64,000 nucleotides of DNA, taken from positions 40,546,245 through 40,610,244 of the forward strand of contig OX638372.1 in the NCBI GenBank assembly GCA_951812925.1. Reading direction: 5' to 3'. The stretch comes from Calliopum simillimum. Taxonomy: Eukaryota > Arthropoda > Insecta > Diptera > Lauxaniidae. A program made the translations under genes and the position numbers. Positions 44,131-55,551 of the stretch are shown one piece after another (the first letter of the stretch is position 1; each line of letters opens with the position of its first letter). The notes below the pieces were generated by a model that ran no database searches, was not told where the DNA came from, and saw only the letters and a list, made by a program, of their open reading frames with translations.

Positions 44131-45874
44131 GTTATTTGCCCTTATATCCTTTACTTATATATATCGAATTTTATTTATTATTTTCCACATATTTGACCCA
44201 ATTTTTCCACATATAAACCTTCGTCTAGTTGATGCTAACTTAATTTTTTTATACATATCCTAATAGTTCATAGTATGACTAATTTCTTTCCTTGCTGTTG
44301 CTACTGTTCAAATCGCACGAGATATTTAAGGAAATTAGCAGAAATTTGCCAAACATAAAAACCAAATGCTGATCGAAAAGTGAGCGCAATTCAAGAAGTA
44401 TAGTTTCAGCTATATATTTTACTAAAAATATCAAAAAATTTAACAAATTTTTGAAAAAGAATGATTCAAAATTATTTAAAGGTTAGCTATAAAAATGAAA
44501 AACACGTAATTTCTGAAAAAATAGTAAACAAAACAATATGTTGACTACATCGGAACTATCAGTTAAATATCTTAAATTACAAGCAAGTAATAAATACGTG
44601 GCACAAAACAATTTATTTATAACTTAAGGCTGAGTTAATAAGGTAAACAAATAAATTTATTGTATTTAGTTAGAAACGTATTCGTAGTTGTCGATATTAC
44701 TCATCAATTCTAACTTACTGGTCACTTCTAACACTAATGAATGATTCGATATATGCTCAAGAAAAAAGATGAATCATTAAAAATTTTAATTTCATTAAAA
44801 GCACTAAACGTATAATTTTGTCTGAATTTCTATAAAAAAGAAACTACTTAATAAACAATCGTCTTAATCATATTTTATAATTTCTAATAGGTCTATAAGA
44901 TGTTTCAAGTTGGAAATTTCCATTATGAATTTATTGTAAATAAGCTGTAAATAAACCTTTGGCACGTGGTGTGTTACCTTCGAAGAAGAAGAAGACACAA
45001 GATTGTAAATGAGGTACAACTGTAGAGGTGTGTGTTCCTTGAATTTTTTTTGTTTCTGTGCATAGTGCTTCACAAGGTCGACCTTTATTTAACCCTTTGG
45101 ATAGACAGGAGACAGCCTGTTCTTACCAGATTCGGTTACGAGGCACTAAAGTTTGGCTGAATTGGTGCATAAAACAATTTATTTTTAAAATTTAAAACCG
45201 CATTTTAACTTCTAAAAAAAAGATAATTCTCATTGAAAATATATTTTTCTGTCTATTTCTAAAGATTTTTGTGATATTTTTTTTTATTTAGTCAATTAAA
45301 TTCTAGTAAGAACTCGGTGAATTCTGAGGAGCCTGCTATGAAAATACAACTCAGATTAAGACATGCATCCAGTATAATACTTATTTATTTATTTATTTCT
45401 GCTAAGTGGAAATTATGGTATGTTAAATATGTTTTTATTATTTTATTAAATCAGTCACATATTTTTAACGATCATAAGTCAAAACAGACGTCATTTATAT
45501 AATAAACTATAAAAATATTTACAAACAACGTATTGTTATCATTTTAAACCGATGTTAAAGATAATAACATTGTTCTAATGGCGTGTTTTCATAATGAGAT
45601 AACATTTATAAATACTTGTATATATTTTTTCTGTAAATTTTGTCATAAATATTTAACAAAAGTAGATAGCAGCTATTCGTTTAATTTTTCAAAAAAGAAA
45701 CCTAAAAAGCTGACTGAGCAAATTAAATTTAATTACAACTCCTCAACACTTTGAATTCTTATGTTACACAGCCAGCGTCTTCTAAATCAGTAACGAATAT
45801 GTGAACAAGATAAATTTGTATCTTTTTTTTTTATTTCTACTCTTTAAGCAAGAAATTTTTAAAAATTTTTTCTC
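44131..45874. other. Spacer, no gene seen
   Basis: AT-rich; (GAA)n near 44981. ORFs at 44864-45073 (minus) and 45317-45502 (plus) are unrecognised. Confidence 0.4.
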
Positions 45875-46002
45875 TCAGCAATAGATACCGTCGTCATAAT
45901 TATCACTCAAGGCTTTGAACTTGTGTGGACCGTTATATGACGTTTTACTATAATTTTGTTGCTGTGTGTACGTACAAACATAGCGATACCGGTTCGGGTG
46001 CT
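45875..46002 (-). CDS. Candidate terminal coding exon, unknown protein
   Basis: The acceptor TTGTTTTCAACTAACAG ends at 46003 on the minus strand. In phase 2 there follow 41 codons: HPNRYRYVCTYTQQQNYSKT, SYNGPHKFKALSDNYDDGIY, C and TGA. Tyr/Asn-rich, protein-like, with a pyrimidine-rich tract before the acceptor. No family recognised and no partner exon. The evidence is compositional only. Confidence 0.25.
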
Positions 46003-46300
46003 CTGTTAGTTGAAAACAACAACAAATAAAGTATCTATTAAATACGGGTTGAATCACATTTCGCAGACATTATTTTGACGTTTAAAGTGATTACTGAATA
46101 CAATGAGTGTATACTACAGACACAAACTACAGGCATAGTCATGACGTAAAACATTTAAATTTATTTATTTGTGTATTTGCATTGAATTTTTAAATATTTG
46201 ACCTAACTGTTTTGTAAAAAATAGTATTGATACACTGAGATACATTTGTATACGTCAAAGACTTTTTTCAAGTGAAATTTAAAAACATTTATTAACAATT
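46003..46300. other. Spacer, no gene seen
   Basis: AT-rich; nothing recognised. Confidence 0.35.
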
Positions 46301-46985
46301 ATTTGCCCGTGAGCGACTTCAACGTCCGTTTCCGATACTTTTAAAAAATGTATGTACCTAATTGCATCCATATCACACAGTCTCAGAAGGTCTTTTTTTA
46401 TATCGCTGTATTGGACATTTTGCTAACTGCCGAGGTTACTTCAAATTAGAGTTTCTCCTGCAATCTCACCTGATAGCATGTTTTCGAAAGCAAAAAATCA
46501 TGCAAATCGGATAAGTGATTTTTGAATTATGAGGTTTTTCAAGAACCTAGATGAAGCCGAAGGTATTTCGATATAAAATGTACTTTAAAACCTTGCCATG
46601 CAAAATATCTATAAAAGAAAGAAAAAATCTTGTAAATCGGACGAACGGTTCTCGAGTTATGGAGAAACAGACAGACAGACAGACAGACGTTGTATTTTAT
46701 ACGAGTATATGTAGTACTAGTTGCCCGGGAGCGACTCCGTTCGCCCGTCCCCAATACCCTTTAAAAATGTATGTACCTAGTTCCACCCATATCTGTCAAA
46801 CAGTCTCAGAAGGTCTTTTTCTATATCGCTGTATTGGACATTTTTCCAGTAGATGTTATTTATCCCGGTGGTTCAATTTTTTAATATTCCGGCCGATGCA
46901 GTGGGTATTTAAAATTGCAGTTTATGTAGACACAGACAGACAGATGGACAGACGTTGTATACTATAGTGGTATGAAGTATGCAAT
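46301..46985 (+). repeat. Diverged tandem pair 'TTGCCCG.GAGCGACT'
   Basis: Two units start TTGCCCGTGAGCGACTTCAA (46302) and TTGCCCGGGAGCGACTCCGT (about 46720), about 417 bp apart. Both go on with AAAATGTATGTACCTA, CAGTCTCAGAAGGTCTTTTT and TATATCGCTGTATTGGACAT, and both end with an ACAGACAGACGTTGTAT phrase. Non-coding; it looks like a tandemly duplicated dispersed repeat. Confidence 0.72.
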
Positions 46986-47960
46986 ATTGCTCAACATGGG
47001 AAAAGCTTTAAATATGATCGAAGTTAAAGTCCCCTTTACTGATACTGGAAGTAGTTCAGTCATTTGGTAGTTTCACCTGGAAAGTTTTCCGGGAATTTTA
47101 AAAATGGGTAATTTTTATAGAATTCGTTGTGCTTTTTCCAAATTTTAACTTTTTCACCGCATATCTTTGCCGCTCAATACGCCGTATTAGAAAAATGCCA
47201 CCTAAATTCAGTTTTTTGCAAATATTTTGCTAACTGTTTCTTTTAAAGAAAAATATTTTCTATTCCTTTTGTAATTGTAGTCGTTTCCAACGCCGAATAC
47301 GTTGTTTTGTCAAAAAAATTGAAATAAAAATTCCAGCTGCAACTTTTGAGAACTTTTTTTTATGAATTTTTTTCCATTGTGATTTTTGAGGGATAAAATT
47401 AATTGAATTTTTTAACGCCTTTTGTATTCGTTAGTATCGGAATTTGTCAAAATGGTATATTGAAAAAAACATAGCAACATTATGCTTTTAAAAAAACATT
47501 TGCTTGAGTTTTTACATATATATAATATGTAAATTATGGTGTTTCCTTGAAAAATTGTGCTCAAAAAGCCAAACTCAAAAAATTTCCAAAATTTTTACAT
47601 TAAAAAATAATATATATATATTTTCGGATTTTCATAATTTTTCAATATAACATTTGGCCAAGTATGTATGTGTAATCGAAATCCAAAGTTCCAGCTGCAA
47701 TTTTTGGGAAGTTTTTTTGAATTTTTTCCTATTGTGGTTTTTAGAAGAGAAAATATTGTTTTTTCCAACGTTTTACAATAGTTTAATCAATTTTAAGCTT
47801 TTAGTGTGCTTAAATTGGAAAGATAGTTTTCTCAAGAGAGGGTAGCTTGTAAGGGGTATATTACACCTGTTAATTGATCTCCCTAGGTCTTTGCCCTTTC
47901 TTAATTTGGACATACCATTATGAAGCATTGTACCAAATCTTATACAATAGCTTTTATTTT
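46986..47960 (+). repeat. Direct repeat 'TTCCAGCTGCAA.TTTTG' in AT-rich spacer
   Basis: AAATTCCAGCTGCAACTTTTGAGAA... (about 47330) recurs as AAAGTTCCAGCTGCAATTTTTGGGAA (about 47685), followed in both by GAATTTTTT.CC.ATTGTG.TTTT. Spacing is about 355 bp. No gene. Confidence 0.55.
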
Positions 47961-48400
47961 TATAGGGCGTAGCACCACCCACTTTTTAACTAAAAAATTA
48001 TTTCTCCTTATGCCCTTTATTTATGTATCAAATTTTATCTATCTGCGTTCAGCATTTTTAAAAAAATAATAAATCACCTTTTTGGATGACGTAGCATCGC
48101 CCATTTTTTTATAGAGGACTGAGTCTCAGAATTTTCACATTTGTACCAAATTATATCTATTTGCGTCAAATATTTTCAGAGATATAAGAAATTTGTTTTT
48201 TTGAGGGCGTGGCTCCGCCTACTTTTTCAATGAACAATATTTCTCTTAATGACATTTACATATTTACTAAACTTCATCTATCTGTGGCAAAGAGTTTTGG
48301 AGATATAATCAATTAATATTTAGAGAGGCGTGGTACCGCCTTCTTTTTTAGCCCATATACTAACATAATAAGAAAACTTCTTTAAAACCGGTCAGTTAGT
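47961..48400 (+). repeat. Four diverged tandem units with 'GGGCGTGGC.CCGCCCACTTTTT'
   Basis: Cores at about 47966, 48090, 48205 and 48328 (spacing 115-124 bp). Each palindromic GGCGTGGC.CCGCC core is followed by an A/T spacer, a TACCAAAT..TATCTAT.TGCG phrase and an AGATATAA phrase. Non-coding, old tandem repeat. Confidence 0.68.
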
Positions 48401-48924
48401 TTCCGAGTCATTGGGCAACAATTACACAAGCAAACAAAATCTCATATTCATAAAGTTTATTTTAGTTTATTCTCATAACTTGGAAACTGTAAAAGATAGA
48501 AATCAGCGTTGTCAAATGAACCCGAACTTTATATGGAAGGTAGGTGACGGATCCGTGAAGGTCCGTCGACGGATTTTGTTCATATTCACAGATGTGATTG
48601 AACATCTTAATCTAAGAAACATTTGTACCAAATTTCAGCAGCCTAGGGCTATTATTACTATTTATGAACACCGTTCCTTACAAACCCTCCCACTGCGCGA
48701 CAAATAGTTTTTAAGGCTTTGAACCCCCAAAAAGAAGGTTATATCCCCCGTTTAGCGCTTGATATTTTTTGGAAAGTTACTATAGTCGAATAAAAAACTG
48801 TGACAAGTTTCAAGTCCGTAGAAAATTTATTTCTTTTGCCATTGATTTTTAAGGTAATTTTACTGTAATAATATGATTTTTAACATATGTAATTTAAGCA
48901 CTACCTAAGTATTAATGTCTTGTT

Positions 48925-51545
48925 TAGTATACAAGAACCTGGAGACCGATCCCTGCTCGGTCGAAAATCTGATCTGATAATTTTTTATGCATATTTTGTG
49001 ATGAAATTCGTATCTTTTCGCCTTCAATTTTCATGCTTTCAAAATGATAAATTTACCGAGAGAACAATAGCAGAAAAAAAAAACTTGGAAAGTACAAATA
49101 GTAGGGTAAGGGAGGGAAATATGGACTACGTGGGTAATATGGTAATATTCATGTTCAAACTTAACGCTAATACCTAAAGCTTATAATAGGGCGATTTTAG
49201 CTTTCGGTGAAGTCGCATGTTTCTGTAAAGTTGATTTTTATAAAAAAAAGATCAGTCATAATTTTTTTCTAGTGAGTATATATCATTATTTCACTTTAAA
49301 GACATCGCGTTTTTAAATAAATGGTTAATTATATAACGTCAGTGAATACCATTTATAATTTATTAGTACAAATAAGTTCATTAACCAAAAGAGTTTTTGA
49401 TAAAAAAAACCATTTATTTCACCAACACGTGCTGTGGGTATTATGGACCACCAAAGAAAAAAGCCTCAAAAACAAATGTTTTTATCATCTTTTCAGATTG
49501 GGAATCTAGTTGCAGTTTTCATGACGAGTCTGATGGTCATTATATGTAATTCGTTAACTTCAAAGGAAAAAAATGATAAAAAATGCATCTAATGTAACAC
49601 CCTTTACTCAGAAGATCGACGTGGCGAATTTTGGGTTGAATGTGTAATCTGACGTTTTTGGAGTCATGCAAAATGTGCCGAATGTAGAAGTGACATTTTT
49701 AAATGCATTTTCTGTACCGAATGGACTATATGGTCCATATTACACTACACTTTTTTTATCTTCATTTTGAGTATTTTCAGTTTTTTAATTTTTTTTTCTT
49801 TACCCTGATGAGATATTTATCTAAAATTGAATCAGAATGAAGGTAAATTGTTTTCTTTACTGGATGACATAAAATTAACTGTTTTGTTTTATGTATTTTG
49901 GGTTTTATTTAAAAAAGAAAGATGGATGGTCCATATTTCCCTCCCTTACCCTATAGAAAAATATCAAAAACTCAAAATTTTTTTCGGTGAAATATAATGC
50001 CCTAAAATAAATAAATGATATGTGCCACAAACCCAAAATATTTCGTCTTTTGTATGGAGGCTGAAATATCTTATCTTCAAAGGATCATAACTCGGAAAAA
50101 AAGTTTCATTGGAAAATTTATGTTTTAATAAGGAAGAGAGTTGCTATTTCATTCCATTAATAAAAAAGAATTTCACCTTTTCTTGTAGCTATGCTGTAAG
50201 ACTGAACACAGCGTTTTCTTCAACTTCAAGCAAGGATATTTCAAAATTCTGTAGGTATACTGACAGTTCTGCTGATGAAGACGAATGCAGAGTCAAAAAG
50301 TACATAAGTCTGCATATAAGAAATAAAAAGTTCATTCCATTTTTTTTTTTTTTTTTTGTGCCTAAGTTATTAACTCAAATTTTCGTTTCAGTAAAAAGTG
50401 GGAGTGGCAATTATTGAACAACTCCCACTTTTCGTTATGCTTTAGATCCGCATACCAAATTTTATCAAAATATATTGTACCATTTGCGAGAAATAGCATT
50501 TAATTTGTTTTACTTGTATGGGAGGTTCCACGCGCACAGGCGATATTTTGCCCACTTTCAGGTCGTATGTGTCTAATAGCAAGCAGACTCCCTGTAGTTA
50601 AATTCAGAAAGATTGCTTTATTTGTTTTCTTTTTATAGCGTATTGTATTTTTGTGGGCGGTGCCACGCCCTTCAACGAGTTTTCCCAATATAACGGCATA
50701 TCACATATTAATCCATCTCTTAACATCTCTTAAATTTTCAATAAAATTGTTGGAGTCGTTTTCGAGTAATATTGAATCAAAACTTTCTATGGTTAAAAAG
50801 GGGGCGTGGTACATCTTTGATACAGCCCACTTTCTGTTTATTACAAGGCATTGATAAGCAATACCTACATACCAAATTTCATCAAAATATCTTGTAACAT
50901 TTGCGAGAAATAGCATTTAACGTATTTTGCTTGTATGGGACATTCCACGCGCAACGGCGATATTTCGCTCACTTTCAGATCAGAGATGCCCTATAGCAAT
51001 TAAGCTCCACACAGTTAATTTCAGAATGTTTGCTTTATCAGTTTTCTTTTTATACCGTTTTATATTTTTGTGGGCGGTGACACGCCCTTCAATGAGTTTT
51101 CCCAATATAACGGCATATCACATATTAATCCTTGTTTGAATAGGTAATATCTTTTAAATTTTTATTAAAGTTGTTGGAGTCGTTTTCGAGTAATATTCAA
51201 TCAAAATTTTCAAGGGCTAAAAAGTGAGCGTGGCACTTATTCGATCCCACTTTCTGTCCGTTACAAGGTATAATTAAGCCGTACCCGCTCACCAAGTTTC
51301 ATCTCAATACCTTGTATGGTTTACGAGTTATGACTTAATCAAATTTAAAATTTAAGGCAGTGCCACGCCCCCTAGTGAGCATTTACAAAGTTCAAACCTA
51401 ACTCATTCTTCAGTGTATGCTAATAACTATTCCAAGTTTCATTAAAATCGCTGAAGCCGTTTTCGAGAAAAAATATTGGCACAGAAATAAGTACAAACAA
51501 ACAAAAAAACAAACATACAATTTTAGCTCGTATAAGAAGAGAAGA
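48925..51545 (+). repeat. Dispersed ~2-kb repeat, copy 2
   Basis: Same block order as 31100-33235, from GGAGACCGATCCCTGCTCGG to CATACAATTTTAGCTCGTAT, with the tandem ~420-bp modules at about 50515 and 50930. It lacks the CAGGCCTAT palindrome and instead carries the TA-flanked element at 49104-49951. The ORFs at 50500-51139 lie within it and are parallel to those in copy 1 only because the DNA is homologous. Confidence 0.82.
49104..49951. mobile_element. TA-flanked non-autonomous element, TIR GGGTAAGGGAGGG
   Basis: TIR GGGTAAGGGAGGGAAATATG extended by GAC is inverted at 49929-49951. TA lies on both sides (49102-49103 and 49952-49953). 848 bp, no transposase; the small ORF at 49321-49509 has no recognised motif. 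It interrupts the dispersed repeat, so it is younger than that copy. Confidence 0.82.
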
Positions 51546-53000
51546 TTTATGCTTTCAGCGTAGTGTATAAATGTAAATATCAATAATATCTAATCTAATA
51601 TAATATCGTGTTGATAAAGAAAAAAACAAATTATTTGATATCAATATGACTAGCTCGGTCATCATTAATGAGATGAAGGGATTACAATTTTTATTTAATT
51701 TTGTAACGCCTACACAGAAGCAATTCTGGTAACTCCAAAATTTTTCCCAATTTTTAGGCATTTGATTTCTTTGCAATTTTGTTGCAATGCGAGGGCATGC
51801 TTAGCATATAGACTGTTGAGCTATTAAGTTACTTAACATCTAACGGGTTATTACTACAACAATCTGCGATAATCTCTGCGAAACATCTTTATTTCGTTAT
51901 ACAAAGTATATGCTTAAGTACAATAATTTTTTGCTGAATCAAAAAAAATTCAATGTCACACCGCTGATGTTAACCCATAAACGTGAATAAAGTTTTAGTA
52001 AATCGCAACGCAAAAAAAGTTAATACCAAATACGCACCGTTTAAGTTTTTTTTACTTAAAGACGTAGCATTGATATTTTTGTTTACGAAGAGTAGGTACA
52101 AGTATTTTTCCAAAGTTTAAAAAAAAAATATCAGCAAAAAATTAACTTGTTTTTTTTTTCTGTTTTTATTTACTGAGGGATCAACGTTTGTTCACAAAGA
52201 AAAAAGTTTTGGAAAGAAACAAAAATTAAGTCAGTGTTAAATTTCGTTCGTTATTTTATGATGTCAAGCGTTCTTTGAGAACGTTGACAGTAGGTACATA
52301 CATACGTATTTCAAAAGCACAGAAATGATGTCATCTTAGAATGAGAGTGAAATTCTTTATAACGTATTTTTTTATTGGTAAAACAAATTCCTATGCAATA
52401 ATAATTTAAATATTTATGTTCGTTTTTTTACATACGAATACACAGATACTACAATATTACACATGCGACGATAAATTTGTGATGCGATCATTTATACTAC
52501 TTTGGTATTTGGTGTTTATTTATCATTTTAGCTTTGACGCGCACAATTAATTAATTTTGTGGAATTTCGAAAAAAAAAAAAATATGTTGAATTTTCAAGT
52601 TCTTTTCAGTTATAGAAAAAAGTATTATAGATTATAAATGGGTAATTCTACTCAGGAGCCAATAAGTGTTCTGCGGCCCACCTTATTTTATATAGTTTTT
52701 GTAAGAATGTTTTATTGATTTAAGATCAAAACTAAACATCTAGTATGACACTAAAAATTAGCTCGATCCCAAAAATATTTTATGGAAAAATTGTGCTTTG
52801 AAGGCCCTAATCCTCAGTCTCCTGGCATGTCTCTCTTCCGAAATTATAGTTTTAATGCTAAATTAAACTTTGCACTAAAAATGAAGATTCAAATTCTGCT
52901 TTTAATATTAAATTTTATTAAAAAATACGTTATTGAGCTTAGTCACTCGACTTTTACCTCAGCCTCCTGCCGCATCAAAACATCTCGCGTTGCTGCTTTA
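51546..53000. other. Spacer, no gene seen
   Basis: AT-rich with A and T runs. The ORFs at 51555-51776 and 52782-53036 show no motif. Confidence 0.4.
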
Positions 53001-53394
53001 TACAGAATATATCGCATAAGGTTACGAAGTTTTTGAGAGGTGATAGAGGAGGCCTAGACTTACAAAAAATTGCACCTGGGGTGTTCTAAAATGTACCCTT
53101 GAGAAGTTGCAGGGTTAAAACTGATTTTCTGACTTGTTTTACAAAAAAAAATTTTTGGATCACCCTAACATATCCTTTTATAATTTTTTTTGAAATCCTC
53201 GTTAAATTTTCTTTAATTTGGTACTACACTTGTCTTACCAATTTGTAAGTTTGAGGTCAGAAAAATACTTTTCAAAAACAATCCGTTTGAAGGCTCTAGT
53301 AGATAAAGGGCAGCGCGTGTATGGCGCACATCATATGCAGCTCAACGGATGCGAGTAACTCGTATGTTACATCCCAACAGAAAATTTCGATGCG

Positions 53395-54215
53395 CATCCC
53401 CAAGATGCAATAGCGATGCGCGTCCTTCTCGCATCTAAAGAGCTGATTTGTATGCGCATATTTTCTGCGCTATAGGTAGCGAGAGCGAAGTGCATCCAAA
53501 GAGCATTTCTGAATGCGAGAGCGATGCGCATCCAAAGAGCATTTCTGGTAGCGAGAGCGATGCGCATCCAAAGAGCATTTCTGGATGCGAGAGCGATGCG
53601 CATCCAAAGAGCATTTCTGGTAGCGAGAACGATGCGCTTTCGGTCACCTATTAACGTACAAAACAAAATAAATCAATAAGTCGTCTTCGTAAGAGCGCGA
53701 TGATAGAGCAGTGGTCTAGCGACTGGCACTGCGATTGAGAGTTGTAGCAACCGTGAGGTCCTCGGTTCAACTCCGGCCCAGACCTAACACAAAAGTTTTC
53801 AACTTGCAAATTTTTCAATTGGAATTAATTTAGTAAAATAAAAATAATTATAATTACATCAAAAAAAAAAAATAATAGTCTCATGTGTCTTTGTGACGAA
53901 AGACGTAAAATTTCAATTAAAAATTAATTTTTTAAATATTTTTATTGTCATCCAAAAAGCATCCAAAGAGCATTTCTGAATGCGAGAGCGATGCACTTCC
54001 AAAGAGCATTTCTGGTAGCGAGAGCGATGTGCATCCAAACAGCATTTCTGGATGCGAGAGCGATGCGCATCCAAAGAGCATTTCTGGTAGCGAGAGCGAA
54101 GCGCTTCGTTCCAATGACATGCCAATGTTAATTTCAGCGCTTTTGGCAACGAGAGAGATGCGCTTCACTGCTGCTTTAGAGCGCTTCAGAAGCGCTATTG
54201 ATGCGCTCCATTCCC
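53395..54215. repeat. 36-bp minisatellite 'GCGATGCGCATCCAAAGAGCA', split by an insert
   Basis: Units of 36 bp (GCATTTCTGGTAGCGAGAGC, GATGCGCATCCAAAGA) alternate TAGCGAGAGC and ATGCGAGAGC, giving a 72-bp higher order. Arrays at about 53480-53640 and 53955-54105 are in the same orientation. A ~300-bp piece with a tRNA-like head lies between. The period is a multiple of three, so every frame is open across it. Confidence 0.88.
53693..53875 (+). mobile_element. tRNA-derived SINE-like sequence
   Basis: A-box-like ATAGAGCAGTGGTCTAGCG (about 53704) and a B-box GGTTCAACTCC (53764) are spaced as in tRNA promoters with a long variable arm. The acceptor and T stems do not pair well, so it is not an intact tRNA. 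A ~70-bp A/T body and an A-run with AATAATAG follow, as in a SINE. Inferred transcription is by RNA polymerase III. Confidence 0.6.
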
Positions 54216-54552
54216 CATTGGGATAGAAAAGTAATTTTTTCCCGCCCCAAATTAAAAAGTTGGTATGACAATAACATTAAAGAAAACTGAACGATGATAT
54301 CAAAAAAAAAATATGAAAGGATATGTTGATAGCACCTTTCTCAAAATTTAAACATCAACTTTAAAGTTCCAGAAGTTTGCAAAATCCTTTTAAACCTTAT
54401 AAACCATTTGCACTATCTAAAAGCTCATACAATTAGCTAAAACTTTGCCATAGAGATGTTTTCTCTAAAACGTTAGGTTGATCCAAGAATTTTTTTTTAA
54501 TAACCAATAAGAAAATCAGATTTAACCCTATAACTTCGCAGGGGTACATTTT

Positions 54553-55551
54553 ATATGTATAATCTTTTAACACTTTGGAGAGCTTACGGCAAAAATGACA
54601 CGTCTCCATTTTCGAGCGGTCCTTTGCGATGCATTTTATCTCTTTCCACGATTTTACCGAATTATGGATTTTCTTCTGCAATAACTTTTTATGGCTTTAT
54701 GGCTTATATGCTTTTGGTTTTCCACGACTCCTTATCCAGAATAAGTCGAAGAAAAATTTCTCAAAAATTAAGCTGATTATCACTTTTGTTGTTGTTCTGT
54801 TAGGTAAAGTTTGCACACTGCCCGTCAAGTTTATTGGGTTGATTTTCACATCTTCTCAAGAGTTTTCGGACATTTTCTCAAAAAAAGAAACAATTGGGAG
54901 ATTATATAGTTAATCGTATTTGGTTAAAAAATATTTTATCAATTAGAAAATTAAAAGATACATACATGAGCTTAACATAACCTCAACAATTAATTGCTCA
55001 CATCAAATTCAAATGAAAAGCTTTATTTGTTATCCATTCGGAAAACAAAAGTAAACTACTGAATCGGAAAAACAAATTAAATCAAAAAAAAAAAAAGTTT
55101 AAAATATAAAACTTAAATTGATCAAAAACCAAATGTGCATTTCCATATTCGTATACAAAACCATATTTGGTCAACACATTCGTCATACATTCACTGCCAC
55201 ACCCTTGTCGCCTCATCGTCATCAACAACGCGACATCTGAACACTTTCCAACGAAATTGTCTGCCAAGCGACGCCAAAGTAAGCGTCATATACGAGTATT
55301 ATGTACTTTTATGTTGTTTTATTTGGCAATAAACATAAAAAAAATCAAGAATGCACATTCTATCATTTAGTATTGTGAACTTCAAAACGAATCTGAGTAA
55401 ATTGAGCTTGGGAGTGTTTCGTAAAATCACAAGTCAACGGAATCTCTATGAACCCATGTACAATTTTATGTTTTTATATTTTAGCATTATATACAAGTAT
55501 TTGGTGTATTCGCAGTATTTTGGTATTTGGTATAATTCTTATACACTCTTG
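54553..55551. other. Spacer, no gene confirmed
   Basis: The minus ORF 55082-55267 (ADNFVGKCSDVALLMTMRRQ, GCGSECMTNVL) looks protein-like but has no known motif or start context. The ORFs at 54555-54913 look like noise. No repeat ends were identified. Confidence 0.35.

Larger units (their letters stand above)
53001..54552. mobile_element. Foldback element, 'GTATCGCATAAGG' family, copy B, with a composite centre
   Basis: Left arm TACAGAATATATCGCATAAG, GGTGATAGAGGAGGCC. The right arm (54235-54552) is inverted but loses its outer end after AGGGGTACATTTTATATG. The centre has been expanded by a 36-bp minisatellite, and a SINE lies within that. Confidence 0.75.

Noticed and set aside
53367..54226. 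Five overlapping ORFs with repeats such as ALWMRIAL or SESDAHPKSIS on both strands
   Set aside because: They come from a 36-bp minisatellite; a period divisible by three keeps all frames open. No start context or homology.
55082..55267. A cysteine-containing minus-strand ORF (ADNFVGKCSDV...)
   Set aside because: Protein-like but with no motif, no splice partner and no start context; not strong enough to call.
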